Below, one piece after another: positions 38,246-46,582 of a DNA stretch of 64,000 nt; the first letter of the stretch is position 1, and every line of letters starts with the position of its first letter. The notes beneath the pieces were generated by a model, which saw only the letters and a list, made by a program, of their open reading frames with translations, was not told the DNA's origin and made no database searches. Made by a program: the position numbers and the translations under genes. The DNA comes from Hyphomicrobiales bacterium (GTDB lineage Bacteria > Pseudomonadota > Alphaproteobacteria > Rhizobiales > Rhizobiaceae), in NCBI GenBank assembly GCA_900471525.1, contig UCEZ01000006.1, positions 111,109 to 175,108 of the forward strand, written 5' to 3'.

Positions 38246-39676
38246 TCAGCCTCTGCGGCGACGGCAGCGCCAGTTCCAGTCGCGGGATTCGCCGGTATCG
38301 ATATGGACCGACTCTGTGTGGCAATAGGTTCCGACACCGCCGCGTCCAGGGATGGTTCGCAGATATTCGGCAAGATCCCATTTGCTGACGCCGGGCACCT
38401 GGATGTCGGCTGCCTGGCAGGTCGTATGAAGCGAATGCCGGCTTCCGCCGGCGCGCGCATTGTGCTTGAGGTCCCGCAGGCCGGAGGTCACCATGATCTT
38501 GCGGCCGTAGTGGGTTTCGACGACCTTGAGGACCCGCAGCAGTTCCGGCTGGAAACAGCCCGTTTCCACCCTCTCTGTTTGTAGCCAGAGGCCGTTCGGA
38601 GCAAGGCGGGCCAGACCGGGCAGGGCGGCAACTTCGATTGCAGCGCTTTCGTCGTCGTGCCCTGGCTGTGAATCGTCAACAGTTGCAAACATTGATGTGG
38701 TCCGAACGCCGGGCAGGTCGGTGAAGCCCAGCGCGGCAATCTGCTGCGGCTTCAGGTTCGTGGCGACCAGCGTCTTTTTCCGGGGTGTCTTGGCAAACCG
38801 ATCACCGTTGAACTGATTACGGTTCTTGCGTTTGGCTGCGAACAATCCGGCCAGCGTCAGGGTCTTTTCCACCTGATCGGTTTTGTCCTCATTGTTTTGC
38901 GAATTTCCGGAATCAGGAATGACAGCCGCAGCGCCGTTCACCGTATCCGCGGTTGCGGTTTGCGTCGCCGCCGGCTGCTGTGCGTCGCTGGCAGTGCGTA
39001 CCGTGTCGGCGCTCGATGGAACCGGTACGGCGACGGGAAGAGGGGTGCCGTCCGCACCAAGCTCGGCGCTTGCCACCTGCTGTGTAGCCGCGACAGCGCC
39101 TTCGGCATTGCTTGCACCTTCAAGCGGCAAGACGACCGGGCTCGACGCCGGCTGGCCGCTGTTGAAAAGACTGTTGGTTGCAGGATTGACGCCGGTGGCT
39201 TGCCCGACGGGCAGCGGCGCATTGCCACCAGCCGTTTCGGCCTTCTGTGCCTGGACGGGAACCGTATTCGGCGTCTGGACGGCAAAGATGCTGCTCGAGG
39301 TAGCGTTGAGGCCGGTGCTCTGCATGGTCAGCGACGCCGGTTGGCCATTGGTTGCTTCGGGCACCATTGCGTTTGCCTGGGCCGGATATCCGTCCTGCTG
39401 GCCATTTGCGCCGACGGCCGCCACCTGCTGATCTTGGTATGTGCCAGGCTCTGATTGCGCCGCGTCCGCGGATGCGACTTCGGGAACCACTTGGTCTGCC
39501 GCCGATGCCGCGTCTGCTGTTTCCTTCGCGGCCGTGACGCAACCGGACAAGGTCAATACGGAAATGACCAGAGCGAGAGCGCAGCCGAAACCGCGAGCCG
39601 TCGCTGCTTTTTGCAGAACATGACGCAACGTTGGATCCCCACTCAATGCGGGCCGGGCGACATCTGTTGCCGTCAT
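38246..39676 (-). CDS. YcbK/M15-like D,D-peptidase lipoprotein
   Basis: A 476-residue predicted lipoprotein (signal ending LTLSGC). A long low-complexity linker rich in Ala, Gln, Thr and Pro (about 60-260) leads to a C-terminal peptidase M15/DUF882-type domain (about 360-476). The zinc ligands appear in SRHSLHTTCQAADIQVPG and SVHIDTGESRDW. It probably cleaves peptidoglycan peptide cross-links in the periplasm. The long linker may reach through the cell wall. Confidence 0.86.
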   Translation of the reverse strand: MTATDVARPALSGDPTLRHVLQKAATARGFGCALALVISVLTLSGCVTAAKETADAASAADQVVPEVASADAAQSEPGTYQDQQVAAVGANGQQDGYPAQANAMVPEATNGQPASLTMQSTGLNATSSSIFAVQTPNTVPVQAQKAETAGGNAPLPVGQATGVNPATNSLFNSGQPASSPVVLPLEGASNAEGAVAATQQVASAELGADGTPLPVAVPVPSSADTVRTASDAQQPAATQTATADTVNGAAAVIPDSGNSQNNEDKTDQVEKTLTLAGLFAAKRKNRNQFNGDRFAKTPRKKTLVATNLKPQQIAALGFTDLPGVRTTSMFATVDDSQPGHDDESAAIEVAALPGLARLAPNGLWLQTERVETGCFQPELLRVLKVVETHYGRKIMVTSGLRDLKHNARAGGSRHSLHTTCQAADIQVPGVSKWDLAEYLRTIPGRGGVGTYCHTESVHIDTGESRDWNWRCRRRRG

Positions 39677-40021
39677 GGCCTTTCATCAGGAAGTCACAAA
39701 CCGCAGCTTCGGCGCGCTCCCCGTCAGGGCCATGCGCACCGCTCCCTTGCGGTTTGACCGGTTCAACCAGAAGCGGGATGGACACCAGCTAGAAGTGGTG
39801 GTTCGCATCCCGATCCCCTTAACGTTTCGTTCAAACATTAGTGAACGCGCCGTTATTTGTAAACCTGCGCTAACGCAGGCGGCATTTCACCGCCTGGATT
39901 TCCGGATTTCCGCCGTATGGCGGTCAATTTGAGCCGAAATGAAGCAGGCGATATCCAAAACTCAACCCCGGACAAAGCCGGAAAGAGAACATCCATATCG
40001 CCCGGCCGCATTGTGCGGGGC
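39677..40021. other. 345-bp gap between two minus-strand genes
   Basis: No gene seen. It should hold the promoter of the YcbK-like lipoprotein gene in its left part. The centre (39,820-39,870) is AT-rich with TTAACG and GTTATTTG stretches. CTGCGCTAACGCAG (39867-39880) is a near-palindrome. Confidence 0.35.
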
Positions 40022-40462
40022 TTACCAGGCGCCGGTATTGCCCATCGAGGCCCAGGGTTCCTGCGGCGGCCGGTTTTCGCCCTTCTGCAGGATCTCGATC
40101 GAAATGCCGTCCGGCGAACGGACGAAAGCCATATGTCCGTCGCGCGGCGGCCGGTTGATGATGACCCCGTTGTCCATCAGGTGCTGGCAAATGGCGTAGA
40201 TGTCATCAACCTCATAGGCGAGATGACCGAAGTTGCGCCCTCCGGTATAGTCCTCGGTATCCCAGTTATAGGTGAGTTCCAGGCAGGGCGACAGTTCTGT
40301 CCTGGCATGATCCAGATCGCCGGGGGCTGCGAGGAAAATCAGGGTGAAACGGCCCTTTTCGTTCTCGTAGCGACGGATTTCCACAAGCCCGAAAAGCTTG
40401 CCCCAGAAGTGGAGTGCCGCGTCCAGATCTTTGACGCGAACCATCGTGTGCAGATAACGCAT
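40022..40462 (-). CDS. gloA: Lactoylglutathione lyase (glyoxalase I)
   Basis: A 146-residue glyoxalase I that converts the methylglyoxal-glutathione hemithioacetal to lactoylglutathione. The N-terminus MRYLHTMVRV holds the first metal histidine; the second shell is in LELTYNW, GHLAYEVDD and ISIEILQ, matching the His-Glu-His-Glu set of the family. ATG at 40462 gives the canonical start; a longer frame adds 30 unrelated residues. It is a monocistronic minus-strand gene. Confidence 0.93.
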   Translation of the reverse strand: MRYLHTMVRVKDLDAALHFWGKLFGLVEIRRYENEKGRFTLIFLAAPGDLDHARTELSPCLELTYNWDTEDYTGGRNFGHLAYEVDDIYAICQHLMDNGVIINRPPRDGHMAFVRSPDGISIEILQKGENRPPQEPWASMGNTGAW

Positions 40463-40659
40463 TGTAATGTCCCTGTTTTGCTGAAGATGGGGTATATTTA
40501 GCTGACAACCAGCCAGAGGCAAGGCTCGCCGGGTAGTGTCTATCGACGGCAAATTTCATCCAAGGGCTTGCACAATTGCGGCGGGACGATGTTATTCTGA
40601 CTGTCAAGAATCAGTTAACCGTAATGAGTGTGACGCGTAATCGAGGGGCTGGACAGGCA

Positions 40660-41238
40660 ATGGCGGACAGGATTTTAGCGAAGGGCGTCGCGGCGGATGA
40701 CGACTTTGGCAATGACGCGCTCGATCTGGTTGAAATCACCGGCGTCATCAAATGGTTCGACGTCGCCAAAGGCTTCGGTTTCATCGTGCCCGATAATGGC
40801 ATGCAGGACGTGCTCGTTCATGTCACCTGCCTTCGCCGCGACGGCTACCAGACCGTGCTTGAAGGCGCGCGCGTCGTGGCGCTCATCCAGAAGCGTGACC
40901 GCGGCTATCAGGCCTTCCGTATCCTTTCCATGGACCAGTCGACCGCGATCCACCCGTCGCAACTGCCTCCGGTCAAGACCCACGTTCAGGTGACGCCGAC
41001 CAGCGGATTGGAGCGGTGCCTCGTCAAGTGGTTCAATCGCACCAAGGGCTTCGGTTTCCTGACGCGCGGCGACGGTACCGAGGACATTTTCATCCACATG
41101 GAAACGCTGCGCCGGTTTGGATTGACCGAGCTGCGCCCGGGGCAGACCGTTCTGGTTCGTTTCGGCGATGGCGACAAGGGCCTGATGGCGGCTGAGATCC
41201 ATCCCGACGTGCCGGCTCCATCCGGCCGGGCACACTGA
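40660..41238 (+). CDS. Double cold-shock domain protein
   Basis: A 192-residue protein with two cold-shock domains. Both RNP-type motifs are visible in each: KWFDVAKGFGFIVPDNG with VLVHVTCL (about 25-90), and KWFNRTKGFGFLTRGDG with IFIHMETL (about 120-185). The tandem form is typical of alphaproteobacteria. It binds single-stranded nucleic acid and may act in translation or stationary-phase regulation. The start is inferred from the MADRILAKG N-terminus. The stop overlaps the start of the DUF192 gene by one base. Confidence 0.9.
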   Translation: MADRILAKGVAADDDFGNDALDLVEITGVIKWFDVAKGFGFIVPDNGMQDVLVHVTCLRRDGYQTVLEGARVVALIQKRDRGYQAFRILSMDQSTAIHPSQLPPVKTHVQVTPTSGLERCLVKWFNRTKGFGFLTRGDGTEDIFIHMETLRRFGLTELRPGQTVLVRFGDGDKGLMAAEIHPDVPAPSGRAH

Positions 41239-41723
41239 TGAGAGTGCGTGGTTTGCGCACCGCCGGAAGCGCCCTCGTGGCGCTTTTTTTGTGGCTTGTC
41301 CCGTTCGTCGCCGCTGCGGCGGACGTCACGTTCGAAATGGCGCCTTTGCAGATCATCACCGCCGGCGGCAAGGTTCACAAGTTTACCGTCGAACTGGCGG
41401 TTGACAGCGACCAGCGCGCACAGGGCCTGATGAATCGCCGTCATATGCCGCGCGATCGCGGCATGCTGTTCGATTTCGGCCAGACGCGGCAGGTGATGAT
41501 GTGGATGAAGAATACCTATCTTCCGCTCGACATGCTGTTCATCGCCAGGGATGGCAGGGTCGAGACGATTCGTGAGAACGCCGTCCCCCAGTCCGAAGCG
41601 ATTATCGATTCCCGCGTGCCCGTCGCTTTCGTTCTCGAGTTGAATGGCGGGACCGCCAGCCGTCTTGGCATCGCACCCGGCGATATCGTCGACAGCCCGC
41701 GCATCTCCGCTTCCAAGCCCTGA
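41238..41723 (+). CDS. DUF192 exported protein
   Basis: A 161-residue protein with a signal peptide (cleaved after about residue 27, VAAAADV) and one DUF192 domain. Family signatures are RAQGLMNRRHMPRDRGMLF, MMWMKNTYLPLDMLF and the LELNGGTASRLGIAPGDIV end. The role of DUF192 is not known. It begins within the stop codon of the cold-shock gene, so the two are coupled. Confidence 0.9.
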   Translation: MRVRGLRTAGSALVALFLWLVPFVAAAADVTFEMAPLQIITAGGKVHKFTVELAVDSDQRAQGLMNRRHMPRDRGMLFDFGQTRQVMMWMKNTYLPLDMLFIARDGRVETIRENAVPQSEAIIDSRVPVAFVLELNGGTASRLGIAPGDIVDSPRISASKP

Positions 41724-41824
41724 ATTAGGTAACTCTGCGCCTGTGGGGCCGCGTTGTGGAATTGTGCAATTTAAGTATTGCAGGGGCAGGGGTAAGCGTG
41801 TATCTCCCCGGCATCGACGGGTCA

Positions 41825-41901
<77 letters not shown>

Positions 41902-42145
41902 TCGACCTTCCTTTCATTGCAGCGATAACTACCGAGGCTCTTGTCTCGCCGGGAAGTCATGCTCCCTTCATTGCCTTCCGCAGAGCCGGCACCGCTTTGT
42001 GCTCGCGAAACGGCGCATGCCGGCAAAATCCGCGGATATAACGCGCGAAAGTCATTCCGTTTTAATCCATTCTGCGCTAAGGGAATGCGCAGCAGCCGGC
42101 AGAGAGTGTCCGGTCTGATTGACCCATGGTGGAGCCGCTCAAGAT

Positions 42146-42451
42146 ATGTCCGCGAAAATCTATCGACCCGCAAAAACCGCCATGCAGTCTGGCAAGGCCA
42201 AGACGCATTTGTGGGTTCTTGAGTTCGATCAGGAAACGCCGCGCACGATCGACCCGATCATGGGATATACGAGTTCGGCCGATACCCGCCAGCAGGTCAA
42301 GCTGACGTTCGAGACCGCCGAGCAGGCTGTCGCCTATGCCGAGCGCAACGGCATCGAATACCGTGTCATCGCGCCGAAGGAAGCTACCCGCAAGAGCGTT
42401 TCCTACAGCGACAATTTCCGCTTCAGCCGCACGCAGCCCTGGACACATTGA
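42146..42451 (+). CDS. NDUFS4-like complex I accessory subunit
   Basis: A 101-residue protein of the ETC complex I subunit family (NDUFS4, 18/21 kDa). The signature sequences are SAKIYRPAKTAMQSGKAKT, WVLEFDQETPR and IDPIMGYTSSADTRQQVKL, ending in NFRFSRTQPWTH. It is a soluble peripheral subunit of alphaproteobacterial NADH:quinone oxidoreductase and is encoded apart from the nuo operon, as here. I chose ATG at 42146 with GGAG upstream; a TTG nine codons earlier is unlikely. Confidence 0.92.
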   Translation: MSAKIYRPAKTAMQSGKAKTHLWVLEFDQETPRTIDPIMGYTSSADTRQQVKLTFETAEQAVAYAERNGIEYRVIAPKEATRKSVSYSDNFRFSRTQPWTH

Positions 42452-42494
42452 TCCAAGGCCTGCCATTTTCCGGAGGCCAAAACCTCCCGCAAGC

Positions 42495-42571
<77 letters not shown>

Positions 42572-42772
42572 ATCTTATAGCCCGACACATCTGTTGAAAC
42601 AAACGACAACCTTCTGAGAGTCACCGACGCACCTGGTGAGAATCGGAAGTAGGTTGCCAGCTTCAACAGCGTTAATTGACGGGGCTTTCGCTTTGGCCAT
42701 CAGCGGTCCTTCGTTAGCGGCGGGTTCGCACCGAGATACGTCGGCGGGAGGAGCGATTCCGACACCCATTCA

Positions 42773-43657
42773 TTACAGAGCATTCAGCGGCCTAAGGCGA
42801 AGGCGCGACCCTGCAATGCCAATGTCTTCGGCTGCGGACCTCGTGGCGTTCTCGTCCTTATAGTAGCTGACGGTCCACTGAGTATCCGGGTGAACCTGAT
42901 CTAGGACCGCGTGAAAGTACATTCCGTCGACTGGTGCCAATGAATGCCCGAGAACGAAAACTTCGGTGACGGTTTTGAGCCCTTCGAAGAATGTCTTGTT
43001 ACGAGCCAGGATGTCCTTCGTAGGCTTGAATGTTTCGGCCAGGAGATCGTCAATCAGTTGAAAGCCTCCTGCCACACGAACATCAGTACCCTCATTGGTG
43101 AAGCGCGAGCGAAGGTCGGATGCTCGGCGATCCCATCCATGGCCAAGTATAATGTCGGCGGCGACGTCCGAAGCCGATCCATGGATATGGAGAACCCGAT
43201 TGTCAGCAACGTCGTAAAGACGCTGAAGGGTGGGGGTGTAGTTGAAGTTAAGAAATGAAGCGTTCGGATCGATGCACCGCACTGGAAACGCAGGGCTCGC
43301 CTGAATCTCAATCTGTCGAACCCAGTCAGCGAAATTTCTGCGCAGGTCTTTCGAGATGGCTGAGCAAATCTGCTCCATCTCATATTCATAGTCGTGGTGC
43401 CCAGAGTCGCTCCAATCATCTGCGCCATAGGACATTAGAAAATTGGCTGCATGATCTTCGATTTGATCTACGTCAACCTGAGCTAGGCACTCTTCAAGGA
43501 CGCTCCAAAGGTCCCTATCCGGCACGACATAATCTTCAGCGATGCGGAAGGTTTCTTGATCCACGTGCTCCAAGTACGTTGCAAAATCGGAGTATTTCGA
43601 AGCGATGCCGTGATGAAGGTCAAAGCCATTCCCAATGATAAACAGCTTGTTTGTCAG
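42773..43657 (-). CDS. AbiH-family phage defence protein, CTG start
   Basis: A 294-residue protein of the AbiH (abortive infection) family. The family's N-terminal signature (IIGNGFDLHHG) is encoded only if translation begins upstream of the first conventional start codon (TTG at 43573). Reading in frame back to a CTG at 43657, LTNKLFIIGNGFDLHHGIAS is encoded, with GGGAGG six bases before that CTG. No ATG, GTG or TTG lies in frame between it and the upstream TAG. Later stretches such as FNYTPTLQRLYD, LHIHGS and FVLGHSL fit the family. It is the last gene after the Pycsar pair on the same strand, 73 bp downstream. Confidence 0.83.
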   Translation of the reverse strand: MTNKLFIIGNGFDLHHGIASKYSDFATYLEHVDQETFRIAEDYVVPDRDLWSVLEECLAQVDVDQIEDHAANFLMSYGADDWSDSGHHDYEYEMEQICSAISKDLRRNFADWVRQIEIQASPAFPVRCIDPNASFLNFNYTPTLQRLYDVADNRVLHIHGSASDVAADIILGHGWDRRASDLRSRFTNEGTDVRVAGGFQLIDDLLAETFKPTKDILARNKTFFEGLKTVTEVFVLGHSLAPVDGMYFHAVLDQVHPDTQWTVSYYKDENATRSAAEDIGIAGSRLRLRPLNAL

Positions 43658-43730
43658 CTTGGCCTCCCGCGAGGTTTCGTGTGATCGATGACACTATCAG
43701 AAGGCCGAAGTCCGGCCGGAACGGCGAAGT

Positions 43731-44705
43731 TCAGGTTTTAAGCGCGGGGAAAATCACATCTCCGGCGTAAACCTTTCCCGTGTATCCTGGCACCTTGATG
43801 GAGACTTCCGAGAACCAGGCGTTGACGACTGAATTGTCTGCTGGCTTGGCTGCTTTGAAGCCGTTCCAGACAGTCTCCGTCATCATGATCGGTTTTGTTG
43901 CCTCTCGGGTGACAATGCTCCGTTCAGATACCAACATCATTTGGAAGTTTGGGTCAGAATGCTGGAGGCGATTGCCGAGCAGTTCGGATGAGAGTTGCCG
44001 TACGAAGTCACTAGGATAAAAGTCTCTCCAGGTTCCATCGCCACCCAAACCGGCGAAAATGCCAAGGGGTGACTTGAAGTGGGCAGATACGATTGGAATC
44101 GGAACGCTTTCCTCCGGCTTGTTTGCCAAGTCCGTCAGCTTGCTTGCGACGTTCGCCGGTCTTCCCAGCCATACGAGATTTCGGTAGGCCGCTTGATCAA
44201 CACCCCGACGACGGACGCCTGTTTTGGTCGCTAACATATTCCCCGCATCGATCCCAATGCCGCATTCAACCTCTCCTCGCTTGAAATGCAGATTTATAAC
44301 ATGCTGGGAGATTGTATTCATCGCAATCGCGCATTCCACGGCATTTACATACGCGTCTGCGGTATCAAATATAACCATGACGCGGTCACCGATAATGCCT
44401 CTGACGTGGCCCTTATGGTGACGAGCACAGCGTGTCATTGCCCTGACAAAAGCTGAGTAGAGCTTTGCTACCGTCTTAGGTTTGTGGGTGATATTCAGCT
44501 CGGTTGATCGGCGTATGTCGATGTAAAGTACGCAGGTCTCGATCAACTTCGCGCCTTGTCGCTTGGCGTCCAAGTTTGGAAACGTTATTGCCGGGTCACC
44601 TGAATGTGGGACCGTCTTTGTCCCCGTCACATCAATCTGAAAGTCTGCCGCCAGGATAGTGCTGACTTCCTCGACAATCTCATCGCGCAGGTCCTTGATC
44701 GTCAT
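43731..44705 (-). CDS. Pycsar pyrimidine cyclase (PycC-like)
   Basis: A 324-residue class III nucleotidyl cyclase. The catalytic aspartates are at residues 63 (LYIDIRRS) and 107 (IGDRVMVIF), and the later GIGIDAGNML and LGRPANVASKLTD stretches are the conserved dimer/substrate elements. In the Pycsar system such enzymes make cCMP or cUMP on phage infection. The neighbour upstream is a Pycsar-type membrane effector, and the two overlap by four bases (ATGA), so the pairing is firm. Which cyclic nucleotide is made cannot be told by eye. ATG at 44705 is preceded by GGGAGC. Confidence 0.88.
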   Translation of the reverse strand: MTIKDLRDEIVEEVSTILAADFQIDVTGTKTVPHSGDPAITFPNLDAKRQGAKLIETCVLYIDIRRSTELNITHKPKTVAKLYSAFVRAMTRCARHHKGHVRGIIGDRVMVIFDTADAYVNAVECAIAMNTISQHVINLHFKRGEVECGIGIDAGNMLATKTGVRRRGVDQAAYRNLVWLGRPANVASKLTDLANKPEESVPIPIVSAHFKSPLGIFAGLGGDGTWRDFYPSDFVRQLSSELLGNRLQHSDPNFQMMLVSERSIVTREATKPIMMTETVWNGFKAAKPADNSVVNAWFSEVSIKVPGYTGKVYAGDVIFPALKT

Positions 44706-45271
44706 GGATTGCTCCCGACTAGCGCCGATAAAAGCCGCCACAGATTGATGATGCCGGGAATCGCGACAACAAGGATCGCAGAAAACACGATCAATGCGCC
44801 GGTGTTGAAGATCGTAAGTTTTCGCTTGGTGATCTGACTGTTGACAGCAATTTGGATCGCCAAGTCGTCCAGATAGTTTTGTGTCGCGGATTCATTTTCC
44901 GGCGGAAAGTATCGCTCCGATACCCGCTGTTTATATGCAGCGGGAGCAAAGGAAGCAGCATCACCAAAGTACAAGAGAGCCTTCGATTGGTCCGGGTCTT
45001 TGTGGAAGCTGTTCAACAAGGTCTTCGGGAGAAATGAATATAATGCCGTCAACGCCGCGAGAATGAACAACGGCAACGCAAACGTGAAAGCCGTTCTCCA
45101 CTCGTTTGCGAGCGTGGCATTGTTCAGATTGCTAATCGAAGCCACGATTGAGGCAGAGGCAAATGTAAGCAAAGCAGCGTTTTTGGTTTCTGCAAATTTC
45201 AGAAAATCCAGAACCCGAGCAAGTGACGATGTAAGTACCCGTTCATACGCTTCTTGTTGATCATTCTTCAT
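44702..45271 (-). CDS. Pycsar membrane effector (PycTM-like)
   Basis: A 189-residue protein with the Pycsar effector layout: a helical N-terminus (YERVLTSSLARVLDFLKFAE), two hydrophobic helices (about 32-50 and 64-84), a soluble section, and a C-terminal helix (about 157-180, GALIVFSAILVVAIPGI). In characterised systems the effector binds the cyclic pyrimidine nucleotide and damages the inner membrane. It comes first in the operon and overlaps the cyclase gene by four bases. Confidence 0.86.
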   Translation of the reverse strand: MKNDQQEAYERVLTSSLARVLDFLKFAETKNAALLTFASASIVASISNLNNATLANEWRTAFTFALPLFILAALTALYSFLPKTLLNSFHKDPDQSKALLYFGDAASFAPAAYKQRVSERYFPPENESATQNYLDDLAIQIAVNSQITKRKLTIFNTGALIVFSAILVVAIPGIINLWRLLSALVGSNP

Positions 45272-45377
45272 TGGCTGCCCCGATCCCTAATGAGTTGACA
45301 TTGAGCGATATCGGAACAGCTTCGCAACGAAAACTTACCTTGCTGGCAGAATTCCCCAAGAAATTGCAGCTACGGCA

Positions 45378-45471
45378 TCACCGCCCGTAGGTCGCCGCCG
45401 TCTCAACACAGGAGGCCCTGCGTTATGACCTTTTCGATGGCATCGAAGTCTTCCAAAGAGGCACCAAGGAC
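45378..45471 (-). pseudogene. Decayed duplicate of the 3' end of the gene at 48369-49307
   Basis: On the minus strand this region encodes ASLEDFDAIEKVITQGL, matching ASEGDLDAMEKLTKQGF in the intact gene. In another frame it then encodes ETAATYGR and a stop, matching ETSATYGR and stop. The 18 bases TCACCGCCCGTAGGTCGC are identical here (45378-45395) and at the intact gene's end (48369-48386). About 20 internal codons are missing and the frame is broken. It lies between the Pycsar pair and the nuclease/helicase pair, on the opposite side of the cassette from the intact gene. Confidence 0.75.
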
Positions 45472-45511
45472 TCGCTGGAGACTGGACAGCTTCAATGAAC
45501 GCTACCATGAC

Positions 45512-46582
45512 CTAGTGCGGGATGACCTCTTTCAGAGCTGAGGTTCCGTCGTACACAAATGTCACGCTGTAGCGGGCCCTAGTAATTCCGACGTACAGCT
45601 CGGGTTTGACACCGCTCACATGCTCATAGTCTCCCGTCTCCAGCCATTTCTGGGCCTTCTTATGCGGGAATATTAGTATTCGGTCGAAAGTCATGCCCTT
45701 GGACTCTCCAAAGTTCAGAGCTGGAAAACCAGCGCAATCCGTTTTCACGGATAATCGCAGCACCTGCGACTTAAACTTGCTGAGGTACTCGGCTACGTTC
45801 CCCTTCTTTATCGAAAACACGCCGTCATGACTGGTCATGTCCTTGTTTCGCGACTGAGTCTTTTCGTGGTCGGGATAGAAGCTGTCGGCTAGGTCTGCGA
45901 TCCGTTGGTTGCACCGGTGAGTCTCGACCAGATGCTGCAGTTCAACGAGCTTCTTTTTCTCCCATTCCCGAAATTTCTTGATGATATCGGGCCCTCGAAA
46001 GCCCTTGTGACGGTTGGAATTGTTGGTCGTAAAAGTGGATTGTCGGGGATCGCCCACAAGAACCACTTCAAGATTGGACCTGAGCATCAGTTCGAGGATG
46101 TCGAGGTCATATCCAGCGAAATCCTGAATTTCATCGATGTAGACCCGTTCGAAGCGCTGATCCAACCGGCGGATAATGGCGTTCTTGGATATCGCGTTAC
46201 AATCGCAGACAAATTCCGCGAGCTTGTTCGAGTAGATGGTCGACGAATTACCGAAATAATAGCGGCCAGCGTCCGATTTGGGAGCAAACCTGTCGACCGT
46301 CGTTTCCGTCCAAAAAATTCCGTCTATGCGCTTCTCGTATTTGTGGTTCCTATACGGCCGAGCCATTTCGCGAAGAAGGAAGGTGTACCAGGGAATGATT
46401 TCGACATGCGGCGGGATGGTCTGACCTAGTTGATGGAACTTGGATTGGATTTCTCGAACGTTATTCCGCGTATAGGTGATGATAGCTGACCGCATTGATT
46501 TGTCGGCCAGCACTTCGTCAACGATGCGTGTTGTCTTTCCACCACCCGCAGCGGCGATGACGATCCGGTTAGGCGACCGCAC
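45512..46582 (-). CDS. Compact UvrD-like helicase, Gabija GajB-like
   Basis: A 356-residue superfamily 1 helicase. Walker A is AAAGGGKTT (residues 10-18), motif II is VYIDEIQDF, motif III is LVGDPRQSTF, and motif VI is YVGITRAR. It is smaller than typical GajB (about 490 residues), so accessory domains are lost. It overlaps the upstream OLD nuclease gene by 14 bases, so the two are coupled. By analogy with Gabija, it would pair with the nuclease to stop phage. Confidence 0.8.
   Translation of the reverse strand: MRSPNRIVIAAAGGGKTTRIVDEVLADKSMRSAIITYTRNNVREIQSKFHQLGQTIPPHVEIIPWYTFLLREMARPYRNHKYEKRIDGIFWTETTVDRFAPKSDAGRYYFGNSSTIYSNKLAEFVCDCNAISKNAIIRRLDQRFERVYIDEIQDFAGYDLDILELMLRSNLEVVLVGDPRQSTFTTNNSNRHKGFRGPDIIKKFREWEKKKLVELQHLVETHRCNQRIADLADSFYPDHEKTQSRNKDMTSHDGVFSIKKGNVAEYLSKFKSQVLRLSVKTDCAGFPALNFGESKGMTFDRILIFPHKKAQKWLETGDYEHVSGVKPELYVGITRARYSVTFVYDGTSALKEVIPH

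Noticed and set aside
42575..42769. Short minus-strand frame (64 codons) next to tRNA-Arg that could be an integrase remnant
   Set aside because: No recombinase motif is visible and the frame is too short to support a call.
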